Positions 1 to 6,265 of a stretch of 7,595 bases of DNA are shown here, one piece after another; the first letter of the stretch is position 1; each line of letters starts with the position of its first letter. Position numbers and translations under genes: made by a program. A model generated the notes under the pieces. That model did no database searches. It saw only the letters and a program-made list of their open reading frames with translations, and was not told the DNA's origin. The stretch comes from Acidimicrobiia bacterium (GTDB taxonomy: Bacteria; Actinomycetota; Acidimicrobiia; Spongiisociales; ZC4RG35), in contig JAICND010000061.1 in assembly GCA_025929005.1 (NCBI GenBank), positions 1-7,595 on the forward strand. The letters are read 5' to 3'.

Positions 1-27
1 ACCCGTCTGCCACCAGGGTGCGCTCAT
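1..27 (-). CDS. Start of a downstream gene, possibly GH13 alpha-glucosidase/amylase (partial)
   Basis: On the minus strand an ATG at 27-25 overlaps the TGA stop of the YgfZ-like gene (26-24) as ATGA, the usual layout of translationally coupled genes. The reading frame stays open for nine codons to the window edge and reads MSAPWWQTG. A short N-terminus with two tryptophans followed by a polar residue and a small residue is typical of GH13 alpha-glucosidases, oligo-1,6-glucosidases and related amylases, where it precedes the first strand of the barrel (VIYQIYPRSF-like). That assignment is inference from nine residues and may be wrong. The gene start itself is better supported, by the 4-base overlap and by the lack of any other room for a start. 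There is no Shine-Dalgarno sequence upstream, consistent with coupling to the preceding gene. Confidence 0.45.
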
Positions 28-815
28 GCGAAAGGCAACTCGACCACCAGCCCGGTTCCATCGGCCACCTGAACCTTCTCCCCGGCTAGCACGGTTCGTT
101 TCAAGAGGGCCAGTCCCAGATTGGCTGAGAGCCGTTCCGACCAGGCGGCCGAGCTAACCCAACCGACCTCCTCACCTCCGACCGCGACCACCGACCCGGG
201 AGCGGTCGCCTGCTCCAGACGCAAACCACGCAGATGGCGGTTGACGCGGCCCCTGGTATCGATCCGGGCGACGAGTTCCTGTCCGAGGTAGCAGCCCTTG
301 GTAAACGAGACCGCATCTCCCACGAGACCTGTCTCCTGGGGAATGGTCTTTTCATCGACGTCGACACCCATGACCGGCTCACCGGCCTCGATGCGAAGAG
401 CAGTCCATCTCTCAAGGGGCAGGAACTCGGGCTGCGGTGGTGCCTCTCTTAGGAAGGACCGTACGAGCCCTCCCATGGAGGCATCGACCCCCCCGCCGCC
501 CCCGATCAATTGCCAGGCGGGCTCCGGACCCGAGATGACCGCCTTGACCCTGATCTTGTAGTGGCCCAGGTCCGCAGCCACGACCTGCCCGTAACCAAAG
601 TCGGTGTACAACTCGTGGCGGTCCCCGTCGCGGCTTACCCACAGAAGGGCCCGGAGCTTGCCTTGCGCTCCCAGCAGGAAAGACCGGCGAGCCTTCACGG
701 GGTCGAGAGTCTCGACGTCCTGAGAAATGAGACCCTGTAGAAAGGATGCCGCCCCGGGACCCTGCACCTCCACAACTTCGTGCGTGCCGGCGACTACCCC
801 ACTGTTCTCAGACAT
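24..815 (-). CDS. ygfZ: YgfZ/GcvT-like folate-binding protein (Fe-S cluster maintenance)
   Basis: A 263-residue cytoplasmic protein of the YgfZ (COG0354) branch of the GcvT fold. The family binds tetrahydrofolate and helps assemble or repair Fe-S enzymes such as MiaB. The decisive signature is K-G-C-Y-L-G-Q-E at residues 173-180, with the conserved Cys175. Supporting features are the N-terminal FLQGLISQDV (25-34), typical of the first GcvT-like lobe, IPQETGL (158-164), and a C-terminal barrel-like segment (about 190-263). The length is in the range of actinobacterial YgfZ proteins and shorter than the roughly 325 residues of E. coli YgfZ. Five consecutive glycines at 105-109 form a flexible linker. 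The ATG at 815 overlaps the end of trpE by 8 bases. A weak GGAG lies about 10 nt upstream, inside trpE. It was not called an aminomethyltransferase because the KGCYxGQE box is the YgfZ hallmark and the protein is too short for GcvT. Confidence 0.93.
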   Translation of the reverse strand: MSENSGVVAGTHEVVEVQGPGAASFLQGLISQDVETLDPVKARRSFLLGAQGKLRALLWVSRDGDRHELYTDFGYGQVVAADLGHYKIRVKAVISGPEPAWQLIGGGGGVDASMGGLVRSFLREAPPQPEFLPLERWTALRIEAGEPVMGVDVDEKTIPQETGLVGDAVSFTKGCYLGQELVARIDTRGRVNRHLRGLRLEQATAPGSVVAVGGEEVGWVSSAAWSERLSANLGLALLKRTVLAGEKVQVADGTGLVVELPFA

Positions 816-2262
816 GGGAAGCCGTCTCCACTGCGGCCAACGCGGCCGCCGCCTTGTTCATTGTCTCCGCGTACTCGGCCCTGGGATCGGAGTCGGCGAC
901 GATCCCAGCTCCGGCCTGCACCCACGCCTGGCCGTCGCCAATCACGACGGTGCGCAGACATATGGCGGTGTCAACGTTGCCCGAGAAGTCGAGGTACCCG
1001 ACTGCACCTGCGTAAGGACCTCGAGCCACCGGCTCGAGTTGGTCGATGATCTTCATGGCCGCCACCTTGGGCGCGCCAGACACCGTGCCGTGGGGAAATG
1101 TGGCTCGCAGGACGTCGACCGGGCCCATTCCGGGCCGCACCTTCCCCGAGACTCCACTCACTATGTGCATCACATGGGAGTAACGCTCGATGACCATCAG
1201 GTCATCCACGTGAACCGTCCCGAAGTCGCAGACCCGCCCTAGGTCATTGCGGGCTAGATCGATCAACATCACGTGCTCGGCTCGTTCTTTGGGGTCGGCC
1301 AGGAGTTCTTCTTCGAGGAGACGGTCTGACTCCTCGTTGGCGCCGCGGGGCCGGGTACCTGCGATCGGACGACTGAACGCAACTCCGTCTCGCACCCTGG
1401 TCATCAGCTCAGGAGACGAACCGACCACTGTCACCCGTGGATGACGAATGAGAAACAGATATGGCGATGGGTTGATCAGTCTGAGCGCCCGATAGACGGT
1501 GAAAGGATCGCCCTCGAATGGTGTCGCCAGTCGCTGCGAGAGGACTATCTGATAGGCGTCGCCGTGGAGGATGTGGTCTTTGGCGGTGAGAACCGCGCTC
1601 ACAAATTTCTTCTCGTCCAGGGTCGATGTAACCGTGCCAGGTGGCTTGAGGGCTGGGAGGGCTCGCACTTGATATGGAAGTGGTCGCCCCAGCCGCTCGG
1701 CATCGCTCGCAAGCCCTGCCACGGCCTGGCGGTACTGCGTGACGGGATCCTCTCCTACAAAGACGTTGCGGACCAGGGTGATGGTCTGATCGAAGCGATC
1801 GAAGGCCGCCAGGGCTCCGACTGCGTGCCAGATCATTTCCGGCAGCCGCCGATCGTCTGGGGGTGCTTTGCCGAGTCGCTCCACGTAGCGGACGCAGTCA
1901 TATCCCAGATATCCAACGAGACCTGAATGGAGGGGTGGCAGCCCGGCCAGGTCGGGTACGCGATACCGATCGACGATCGCTGCCAGAACTTCGAGCGGGT
2001 CACCTGCGGGGATCTCTATATCCGATTCCACCCGACCTTGATCAGCCACGAGGGTGAATGCAGGGTCCCATCCCAGAAACGACCATCGTGCCCACCGCTC
2101 GCCCCCTTCGACCGACTCGAGCAGAAACCCCGGTTCCGACCCCACCAGCTTCTCGTAAGCGGACACCGGGGTGTCACGATCGGCGAGCACCTTGTCCCAC
2201 ACCGGCACTACCGGATAGCGGGTAGCAAGATCACAAAACTCGTCGAGACCTGGAAGGACCAT
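808..2262 (-). CDS. trpE: Anthranilate synthase component I
   Basis: A 484-residue cytoplasmic enzyme that converts chorismate plus ammonia (or glutamine, with TrpG) to anthranilate, the first committed step of tryptophan synthesis. The N-terminal domain (about 10-165) holds LLES (47-50) and ERWARWSFLG (55-64), the feedback tryptophan-binding region. NPSPYLF (264-270) completes the allosteric pocket, so Trp inhibition is probably retained. The chorismate-binding domain (about 213-478) carries PIAGTRPRG (299-307), DPKERAEH (323-330) with metal-binding acids, LIDLARNDLGR (333-343), RYSHVMH (360-366) with the catalytic-type His363, GTVSGAPK (392-399) and AGAGIVADSDP (450-460). Alanine in PIAGT, where PabB has lysine (PIKGT), separates it from aminodeoxychorismate synthase. 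It is full length. Its ATG shares one base with the ccdA stop (TGATG), so translation is likely coupled. No trpG, trpD, trpC, trpB or trpA is visible nearby. Confidence 0.97.
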   Translation of the reverse strand: MVLPGLDEFCDLATRYPVVPVWDKVLADRDTPVSAYEKLVGSEPGFLLESVEGGERWARWSFLGWDPAFTLVADQGRVESDIEIPAGDPLEVLAAIVDRYRVPDLAGLPPLHSGLVGYLGYDCVRYVERLGKAPPDDRRLPEMIWHAVGALAAFDRFDQTITLVRNVFVGEDPVTQYRQAVAGLASDAERLGRPLPYQVRALPALKPPGTVTSTLDEKKFVSAVLTAKDHILHGDAYQIVLSQRLATPFEGDPFTVYRALRLINPSPYLFLIRHPRVTVVGSSPELMTRVRDGVAFSRPIAGTRPRGANEESDRLLEEELLADPKERAEHVMLIDLARNDLGRVCDFGTVHVDDLMVIERYSHVMHIVSGVSGKVRPGMGPVDVLRATFPHGTVSGAPKVAAMKIIDQLEPVARGPYAGAVGYLDFSGNVDTAICLRTVVIGDGQAWVQAGAGIVADSDPRAEYAETMNKAAAALAAVETASHV

Positions 2263-3020
2263 CAGATTTCGGCGAGGCTCTCAAGGAATGGAATCCCCAC
2301 GATGAGCTCGGAAAAGAACGCCGACAGTCGCGTCAGATTGCCGGTGAACATGACCACGCCAAAAGCCGTGAGAAGAACGCCCGAGGCGATGTTGATTGGC
2401 TTCAAATAGGGCCGCAGCCTCCGGAAGAGACGGTGCAGGCCCAATGCGGCCCCCAGGAACGGAAGACCCAGTCCGAGCGAATACGCCACCAGCAGGACAA
2501 CGCCAGCAACCAGGGTGTCGTTGACCGAAGCCGTGGCGAGCACCACTCCCAGGATCGGGCCAATGCACGGCGTCCATCCAAACGCGAAGGCGGCTCCCAT
2601 CACAGGTGGCGCCCACGATCCGAGCCGGGAGGGCCGAACCCGGGGACGAGCTTCTCGCTCGAAGAACCCGAGGAAACCCACCTTGCCAACGGCCAGGCCG
2701 ATCATGATCAGTCCAAAGAGGGCAACGATCACTCCGGCAATCCGCGTGGCGACTGTCAGGTTGGAGGCAAGAAACATGCCGATCGAGGTAGCCGTAGCTC
2801 CAAAAGCGGCAAAGACCAGCGTGAAACCGCCGATAAACGCAAGCACCACCCGCACCATCCGGCCCCGTGAAACCTCTCCGGCCTCGAGGTCGGAGGCGGA
2901 ATAGCCCGACATCATGGAGAGGTAACCCGGTAAGAGCGGAAGAACGCATGGAGACAGAAACGAAACGACGCCGCCGCCAAAGGCAATGAGGACCTGGAGA
3001 GCAAAGGTGGCGTCGGCCAT
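2262..3020 (-). CDS. ccdA: CcdA-type cytochrome c biogenesis / thiol-reductant transporter
   Basis: A 252-residue integral membrane protein of the CcdA/DsbD-transmembrane family, which passes electrons from cytoplasmic thioredoxin to extracytoplasmic thiol proteins, classically those that reduce apocytochrome c. Six hydrophobic segments are visible (about 6-30, 56-78, 88-112, 136-160, 166-191, 206-227). The two redox cysteines sit in the expected places: Cys25 in FLSPCVLPLLPGY within helix 1 and Cys152 in GWTPCIGPILG within helix 4. A basic loop (about 121-132) lies between helices 3 and 4. The ATG at 3020 is the first possible start after an in-frame stop at 3062-3060, with no GTG or TTG between them. 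No clear Shine-Dalgarno sequence precedes it. It heads the minus-strand cluster and overlaps trpE by one base. Its usual partners (ResB, ResC/CcsA, a TlpA/ResA-type thioredoxin) are not in this window. Confidence 0.94.
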   Translation of the reverse strand: MADATFALQVLIAFGGGVVSFLSPCVLPLLPGYLSMMSGYSASDLEAGEVSRGRMVRVVLAFIGGFTLVFAAFGATATSIGMFLASNLTVATRIAGVIVALFGLIMIGLAVGKVGFLGFFEREARPRVRPSRLGSWAPPVMGAAFAFGWTPCIGPILGVVLATASVNDTLVAGVVLLVAYSLGLGLPFLGAALGLHRLFRRLRPYLKPINIASGVLLTAFGVVMFTGNLTRLSAFFSELIVGIPFLESLAEI

Positions 3021-3077
3021 TTGTGATGATCGATTCGGCTGGTGGTTGTGCGGCGACCATCATCCCACGGCTGCCGT
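3021..3077. promoter_or_regulatory. Divergent ccdA / MFS promoter region
   Basis: This gap of 57 bp separates the ccdA start from the preferred ATG of the MFS gene. It must hold the promoter of the minus-strand cluster and of the MFS gene unless those lie inside the coding regions. I see no convincing -35/-10 pair, no TANNNT hexamer and no Shine-Dalgarno sequence. GATGAT at 3025-3030 is only a weak -10 resemblance. ATCGAT at 3029-3034 is a short palindrome of doubtful meaning. If the MFS gene starts at GTG 3042, the gap shrinks to 21 bp. Confidence 0.35.
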
Positions 3078-4295
3078 ATGAAGCCCCTTCGCTTCCTCTT
3101 TCCAACCGACCGTTTCAACCCTCATGATCGGGCGGTGGCGCTGGTCATGTGGAGTGTCGGCGTGATTCAAGGGTTCGCCCAAGCACAGCCTTCCACCACG
3201 CTTCCGTTCACCCGGACCGGCCTCGGCCTTTCGCCATCGGATATGAGTGCCCTGCTGGCCGTTGCCCGGCTCATGAGTCTCGGCGCCATAGCTATCGCCA
3301 TGGTGGGCGACCGCCGCGGTCGTCGCCGCCCATTGCTGGCGTCGTACATACTTCTCGTGCTGGCCACCGCCGCGACCGCCATCTTCGCCAACCCGATCGG
3401 GTTCACCGTAACCCAGGGTCTCGTTCGAGTCGGGACCTCGGCCATCTCTTCGCTCGGGGTGGTTTGGCTAGCCGAGCAGCTCAGCCCATCGGTCCGTGCC
3501 TACGGCGTCAGCCTGTACGGGGCCGCCGGAAGTCTGGGGGCAGGGGCCGCCATTCTTGGGTTGCCGCTGGCAGAGCTCGACTGGCGCGCCACCTACCTGT
3601 TGACCCTCCTGGGCTTGGGCTTGCTGCCATGGCTAGCCAAACGTGTCGTCGAGAGTCCCCTGATAGTCGGGACGCCTCCGATGACGGGAGGTGCCCGGGC
3701 AGCTGTGGGGGCGATGGCCACCGAAGCTGGTGCAGCCCGGTTTTGGGTAGCAGGAGCCGCGGGGCTCTTGGCTTCGGCGTTTTCGGCAGTTGGGCTGGCC
3801 TTTTCGACCGAAAGACTCGTTACGGAGCTCGGGCTTGCGACCGGCACTGCGGTCATTGTGACTCTGATCGGCGGAACGATTGGTGGCCTCGGGTTCTTCA
3901 TCGGCGGCCGTATGTCTGATGCGTGGGGGCGCAAGCCCACCACCATCGTCTCGCTTCTGATGATCCTCATCGGCGGGGTCGCCTTGTATCAGGTGGAGAC
4001 GCTGCCCCTGTTGATCGCGGCGATTGTCATCTCCTCGTTCGGATCCTTCGCCTACATTCCCTCGGCGGCAACACACAGAGCGGAAATGTTTCCGACCAGG
4101 GCTCGTGCCAGCGTGACTTCGAGCCTGGGATGGCTCGGCACCGTTGGTTCCTCGGCCGGGCTCGCCATCGGCCGGTTCACGATCGACGGCATGGGTTTGT
4201 CAAACACCATGAATTTGCTGGGGATCGGAGTGCTCATCGCCGCCGGTCTCACCCTGATTCTTCCCGAGACCAAGGGTCGGATACTGACCGCCTGA
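3078..4295 (+). CDS. MFS transporter, substrate unknown
   Basis: A 405-residue Major Facilitator Superfamily protein with about 12 membrane segments in two halves, driven by a proton or ion gradient. Residue numbers are from the ATG. The loop 2-3 signature is GDRRGRRRP (77-85). Its repeat in the second half is GGRMSDAWGRKP (266-277). AEMFPTRARAS (335-345) and the C-terminal LPETKGR (395-401) are typical of the sugar-porter and organic-acid/metabolite-H+ symporter branches. Direction and substrate cannot be told. The open frame could start at GTG 3042 (417 residues) or GTG 3048, since the upstream in-frame stop is at 3027. ATG 3078 is preferred because the first 12 residues of the longer form are Arg/Ser-rich and unlike the family, and hydrophobic sequence begins soon after MKPLRF. 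Neither start has a Shine-Dalgarno sequence. Its last 47 bp overlap the convergent MATE gene. Confidence 0.9.
   Translation: MKPLRFLFPTDRFNPHDRAVALVMWSVGVIQGFAQAQPSTTLPFTRTGLGLSPSDMSALLAVARLMSLGAIAIAMVGDRRGRRRPLLASYILLVLATAATAIFANPIGFTVTQGLVRVGTSAISSLGVVWLAEQLSPSVRAYGVSLYGAAGSLGAGAAILGLPLAELDWRATYLLTLLGLGLLPWLAKRVVESPLIVGTPPMTGGARAAVGAMATEAGAARFWVAGAAGLLASAFSAVGLAFSTERLVTELGLATGTAVIVTLIGGTIGGLGFFIGGRMSDAWGRKPTTIVSLLMILIGGVALYQVETLPLLIAAIVISSFGSFAYIPSAATHRAEMFPTRARASVTSSLGWLGTVGSSAGLAIGRFTIDGMGLSNTMNLLGIGVLIAAGLTLILPETKGRILTA
4249..4295. other. Tail-to-tail coding overlap of MFS and MATE genes
   Basis: These 47 bp are coding on both strands. On the plus strand they encode the last 15 codons and stop of the MFS protein, including the conserved PETKGR. 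On the minus strand they encode the hydrophilic C-terminal tail of the MATE protein (VSDPWSREESG and preceding residues) and its TGA at 4251-4249. There is no space for a shared intrinsic terminator, so transcripts of the two genes must be complementary at their 3' ends. Confidence 0.85.
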
Positions 4296-5571
4296 CCAGG
4301 AAAAACACCACGCCGCGGCCCGCCACCAGGGCTCCGATCGACCACCACACCCCTGGCAGGCCCCAACCAAAGCGCTCTGTCAACACGAAGCCGACGACTC
4401 CAGCCAGGGCGCCAGCGGCGGTTGAGGCCGCCAGGGCCCGAAGCCTTAGTTGCCCGAGAAACACACCGTCCATCACCCAGACGATCGCGGCCAGCGGTGC
4501 CATGACCCCGGCGATGCGGGCCGCTTGGGCGATCAGGCCCCCTACCACTGGATCCCGCGCAAAAGCCTCACCCAGCGGCTGCGCCCCCAGCAGCCAGACT
4601 CCAGTCAGGACAATTCCGACGACCCCGCCCCAGAAAAGGAGGCGGCGGGTGACGAGACGGACACCACCGCGGTTGTTCCTGCCGACCTGCTCGGCGATCA
4701 TCGCTTGAGCGGCGATGGCAAGTCCATCCACGAGCATCGCCGTCAGGAACCACGTTTCTCTGACAACCTGGTGGGCCGCCAGGGTTTGCGTGCCGCTGTC
4801 CGCCGCCGCCGCGGTCCCGATCGCCAAAGCCGACACGAGGAACAGAGTGCGAACCGTTAGCACCCCTCCTGCGGTTGCGAGCCCGGCGATTTCATGCCAG
4901 CGGGGAATCCGGAGACCGAGCGGTCCGATCCGGCGTCTCAGAAGGAATAGAAACCACACCGCTCCACCCCACTGACCGATGACAGAACCGAGGGCGGCGC
5001 CAGTAATCCCCCACCCCAGCCCGAAGATCAAGATCGGGTCGATGACGGCATTGGCAACGTTGGCAGCTAGTACAACCCTGAGGGGCGTGCGGTTGTCCTG
5101 AAAGCCCCGAAAGGCGCCCTGGGCGGCGGTGATGATGAGCACGGCGGGAGCGGCTAGCGCCTTGATCCGCAGATAGTTGAGCGCGGGCTCGGTCACCTCA
5201 ACACTCGCCTGCATGAGGCTGACCAGTCCCCGAGCCCCGACGATCATGGCAACCGCGATCAAGACACCGAGGCTCGCTGCCAACCAGAGGGCCTTTCCGA
5301 CTACCTGCGCCGCCTGGGGCTCGTCGCCCCGGCCCAACGCCTGGGCCACCAAGGGAGTAGTGGCGTAGGCAAGGAAGTTGAAGATGACAAACGTAAATCC
5401 GAAAATCGCCCCATTGACCCCCAATGCCCCCAGTTCGGCCACTCCCAGTCGAGAGACGTACGCGGTGTCAACCAAAGAGAGCAGCGGCTCGGCCGCCAGT
5501 GCTCCCAGCGCGGGAATCGCCAGGGCGAGGATTCGTCGGTCGACCGCTTTTCGTGACAGGTCGAGGGTCAC
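4249..5571 (-). CDS. MATE family efflux transporter, DinF type
   Basis: A 440-residue polytopic membrane protein (about 12 helices) of the MATE/DinF branch, which exports toxic or organic compounds by Na+ or H+ antiport. Visible DinF-type features, numbered from GTG 5571, are Pro20 and Asp35 in helix 1 (ALAIP and LSLVDTAYV), GAFRGFQDNRTPL (152-164), and Asn174/Asp178 in NAVIDPILIFG. The 15-residue Pro-to-Asp spacing and 4-residue Asn-to-Asp spacing match the transport residues known from the Pyrococcus DinF-type MATE (Pro26/Asp41, Asn180/Asp184). The frame stays open to a TTG at 5595 (448 residues). GTG 5571 is preferred because it overlaps the nth stop as GTGA, giving direct translational coupling, and the extra eight residues are not needed by the family. 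There is no Shine-Dalgarno sequence. The substrate is unknown. Confidence 0.92.
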   Translation of the reverse strand: MTLDLSRKAVDRRILALAIPALGALAAEPLLSLVDTAYVSRLGVAELGALGVNGAIFGFTFVIFNFLAYATTPLVAQALGRGDEPQAAQVVGKALWLAASLGVLIAVAMIVGARGLVSLMQASVEVTEPALNYLRIKALAAPAVLIITAAQGAFRGFQDNRTPLRVVLAANVANAVIDPILIFGLGWGITGAALGSVIGQWGGAVWFLFLLRRRIGPLGLRIPRWHEIAGLATAGGVLTVRTLFLVSALAIGTAAAADSGTQTLAAHQVVRETWFLTAMLVDGLAIAAQAMIAEQVGRNNRGGVRLVTRRLLFWGGVVGIVLTGVWLLGAQPLGEAFARDPVVGGLIAQAARIAGVMAPLAAIVWVMDGVFLGQLRLRALAASTAAGALAGVVGFVLTERFGWGLPGVWWSIGALVAGRGVVFFLVRRSVSDPWSREESG

Positions 5572-6230
5572 ACCGTCTTGCCCGGCCAACGACAAATCCT
5601 GTTGAGCTCACACTCTCCACACAGTGGTCGCCGGGCGTCACAGATGTCGCGGCCAAACTGGATGAATCGCATCGAGATCGTTGGCCACTCGCGTCGCGGA
5701 TAAAGAGCCCGGAGCTCTCGTTCGATCTTGACGGGGTCGGTTTGCGTTGTCAGGTCCAGACGCCGCGAAACCCGGCGAACGTGGGTGTCGACGGCAATGG
5801 CAGGCTTGTGAAATGCTTCGGCGAGGACCACGCTGGCCGTCTTGCGACCAACCCCAGGCAAGGTGACCAGAGCCTCAAGGTCGTTGGGAACCACTCCTTG
5901 GAAGTGATCCACCAGAGCCTTGCTGAGGGCGATTACCGATTTGGTTTTCTGGCGATAGAACCCCGACGAGAAAACGATGCTCTCCACATCCTCAGGGTTG
6001 GCCTCCGCCATGTCGAACGGTGTGGGATACCTGTTGAAGAGAACCGGCGTTATCCGATTGATCGTGTCGTCGGTTGTCTGAGCGGACAACACCGTCGCTA
6101 CCAGCAGCTGCCACGGATTGACGTAGTCAAGCGCGGTGCCTATCTCCGGATAGCGAAGCTTGAGCCGCGCCAGAATTCGGGCCGCCCGGCGACGGGCAGC
6201 GGTGCTTGGCCCTGGCGGAACTGATGGCAT
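5568..6230 (-). CDS. nth: Endonuclease III (bifunctional DNA glycosylase/AP lyase)
   Basis: A 220-residue base-excision repair enzyme that removes oxidised pyrimidines and cleaves the abasic site by beta-elimination. The helix-hairpin-helix and catalytic region are intact: LPGVGRKTASVVL (124-136) with the catalytic Lys130, then AVDTHVRRV (146-154) with the catalytic Asp148. LSAQTTDD (48-55) matches the substrate-pocket loop. The C-terminus holds the [4Fe-4S] ligands Cys197, Cys204, Cys207 and Cys213 in the standard C-x6-C-x2-C-x5-C spacing. Lysine in the HhH loop marks Nth rather than MutY. The segment before the first cysteine reads ISMRFIQFGRDIC, slightly unlike the common HxxLIxHGR. The ATG at 6230 is the only start available after an in-frame stop at 6278-6276. 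It is followed by the coupled MATE gene and is divergent from the thioesterase gene. Confidence 0.97.
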   Translation of the reverse strand: MPSVPPGPSTAARRRAARILARLKLRYPEIGTALDYVNPWQLLVATVLSAQTTDDTINRITPVLFNRYPTPFDMAEANPEDVESIVFSSGFYRQKTKSVIALSKALVDHFQGVVPNDLEALVTLPGVGRKTASVVLAEAFHKPAIAVDTHVRRVSRRLDLTTQTDPVKIERELRALYPRREWPTISMRFIQFGRDICDARRPLCGECELNRICRWPGKTV

Positions 6231-6239
6231 GGGGAAGAG

Positions 6240-6245
6240 ATCGTA
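6240..6245 (-). promoter_or_regulatory. Candidate -10 hexamer for nth (leaderless type)
   Basis: Read on the minus strand this is TACGAT, which fits TANNNT. It lies exactly 9 nt upstream of the nth ATG. With a start site 6-9 nt downstream of the hexamer the transcript would have almost no leader, which agrees with the missing Shine-Dalgarno sequence. A matching -35 is not clear: TTCACG lies 19 nt further upstream, inside the divergent gene. The call rests on pattern and spacing only. Confidence 0.3.
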
Positions 6246-6250
6246 TTGCC

Positions 6251-6256
6251 TAGCCT
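6251..6256 (+). promoter_or_regulatory. Candidate -10 hexamer for thioesterase gene (leaderless type)
   Basis: TAGCCT fits TANNNT and lies exactly 9 nt upstream of the GTG at 6266, mirroring the arrangement on the nth side. The two hexamers are 5 bp apart. No Shine-Dalgarno sequence precedes the GTG, so a leaderless mRNA is plausible. TAG at 6251 is also the in-frame stop that fixes the start of the thioesterase gene. Confidence 0.3.
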
Positions 6257-6265
6257 CAGCCCCTC

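Noticed and set aside
488..503. C-rich tract (seven and five C) in the ygfZ gene, considered as a slippage or phase-variation site
   Set aside because: It encodes a five-glycine linker in a fully intact frame. A run of seven is within expectation for this GC content and nothing suggests variation.
727..1242. Plus-strand open frame of 171 codons opposite trpE
   Set aside because: It is antisense to the highly conserved chorismate-binding core of TrpE. High GC gives long spurious antisense frames, and no domain is visible.
3021..3034. Possible operator or promoter around TGATGATCGAT between ccdA and the MFS gene
   Set aside because: The palindrome is only six bases and the -10 resemblance is poor on both strands. 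I list the gap but not a defined site.
2281..3105. Minus-strand open frame of 274 codons, longer than ccdA itself
   Set aside because: It runs out of phase with ccdA, is rich in Arg, Ser, Gly and Pro with no recognisable motif, and the ccdA frame has both redox cysteine motifs and six helices.
3149..4708. Two consecutive plus-strand frames (3149-3919 and 3923-4708) of 256 and 261 codons
   Set aside because: They are offset shadows of the MFS gene and of the antisense of the MATE gene. Composition is Arg/Pro/His/Ser-rich and there is no family signature.
5424..6224. Plus-strand open frame of 266 codons opposite nth and the MATE start
   Set aside because: The nth frame on the other strand has all catalytic and Fe-S residues. 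The antisense frame shows no domain and is explained by GC bias.
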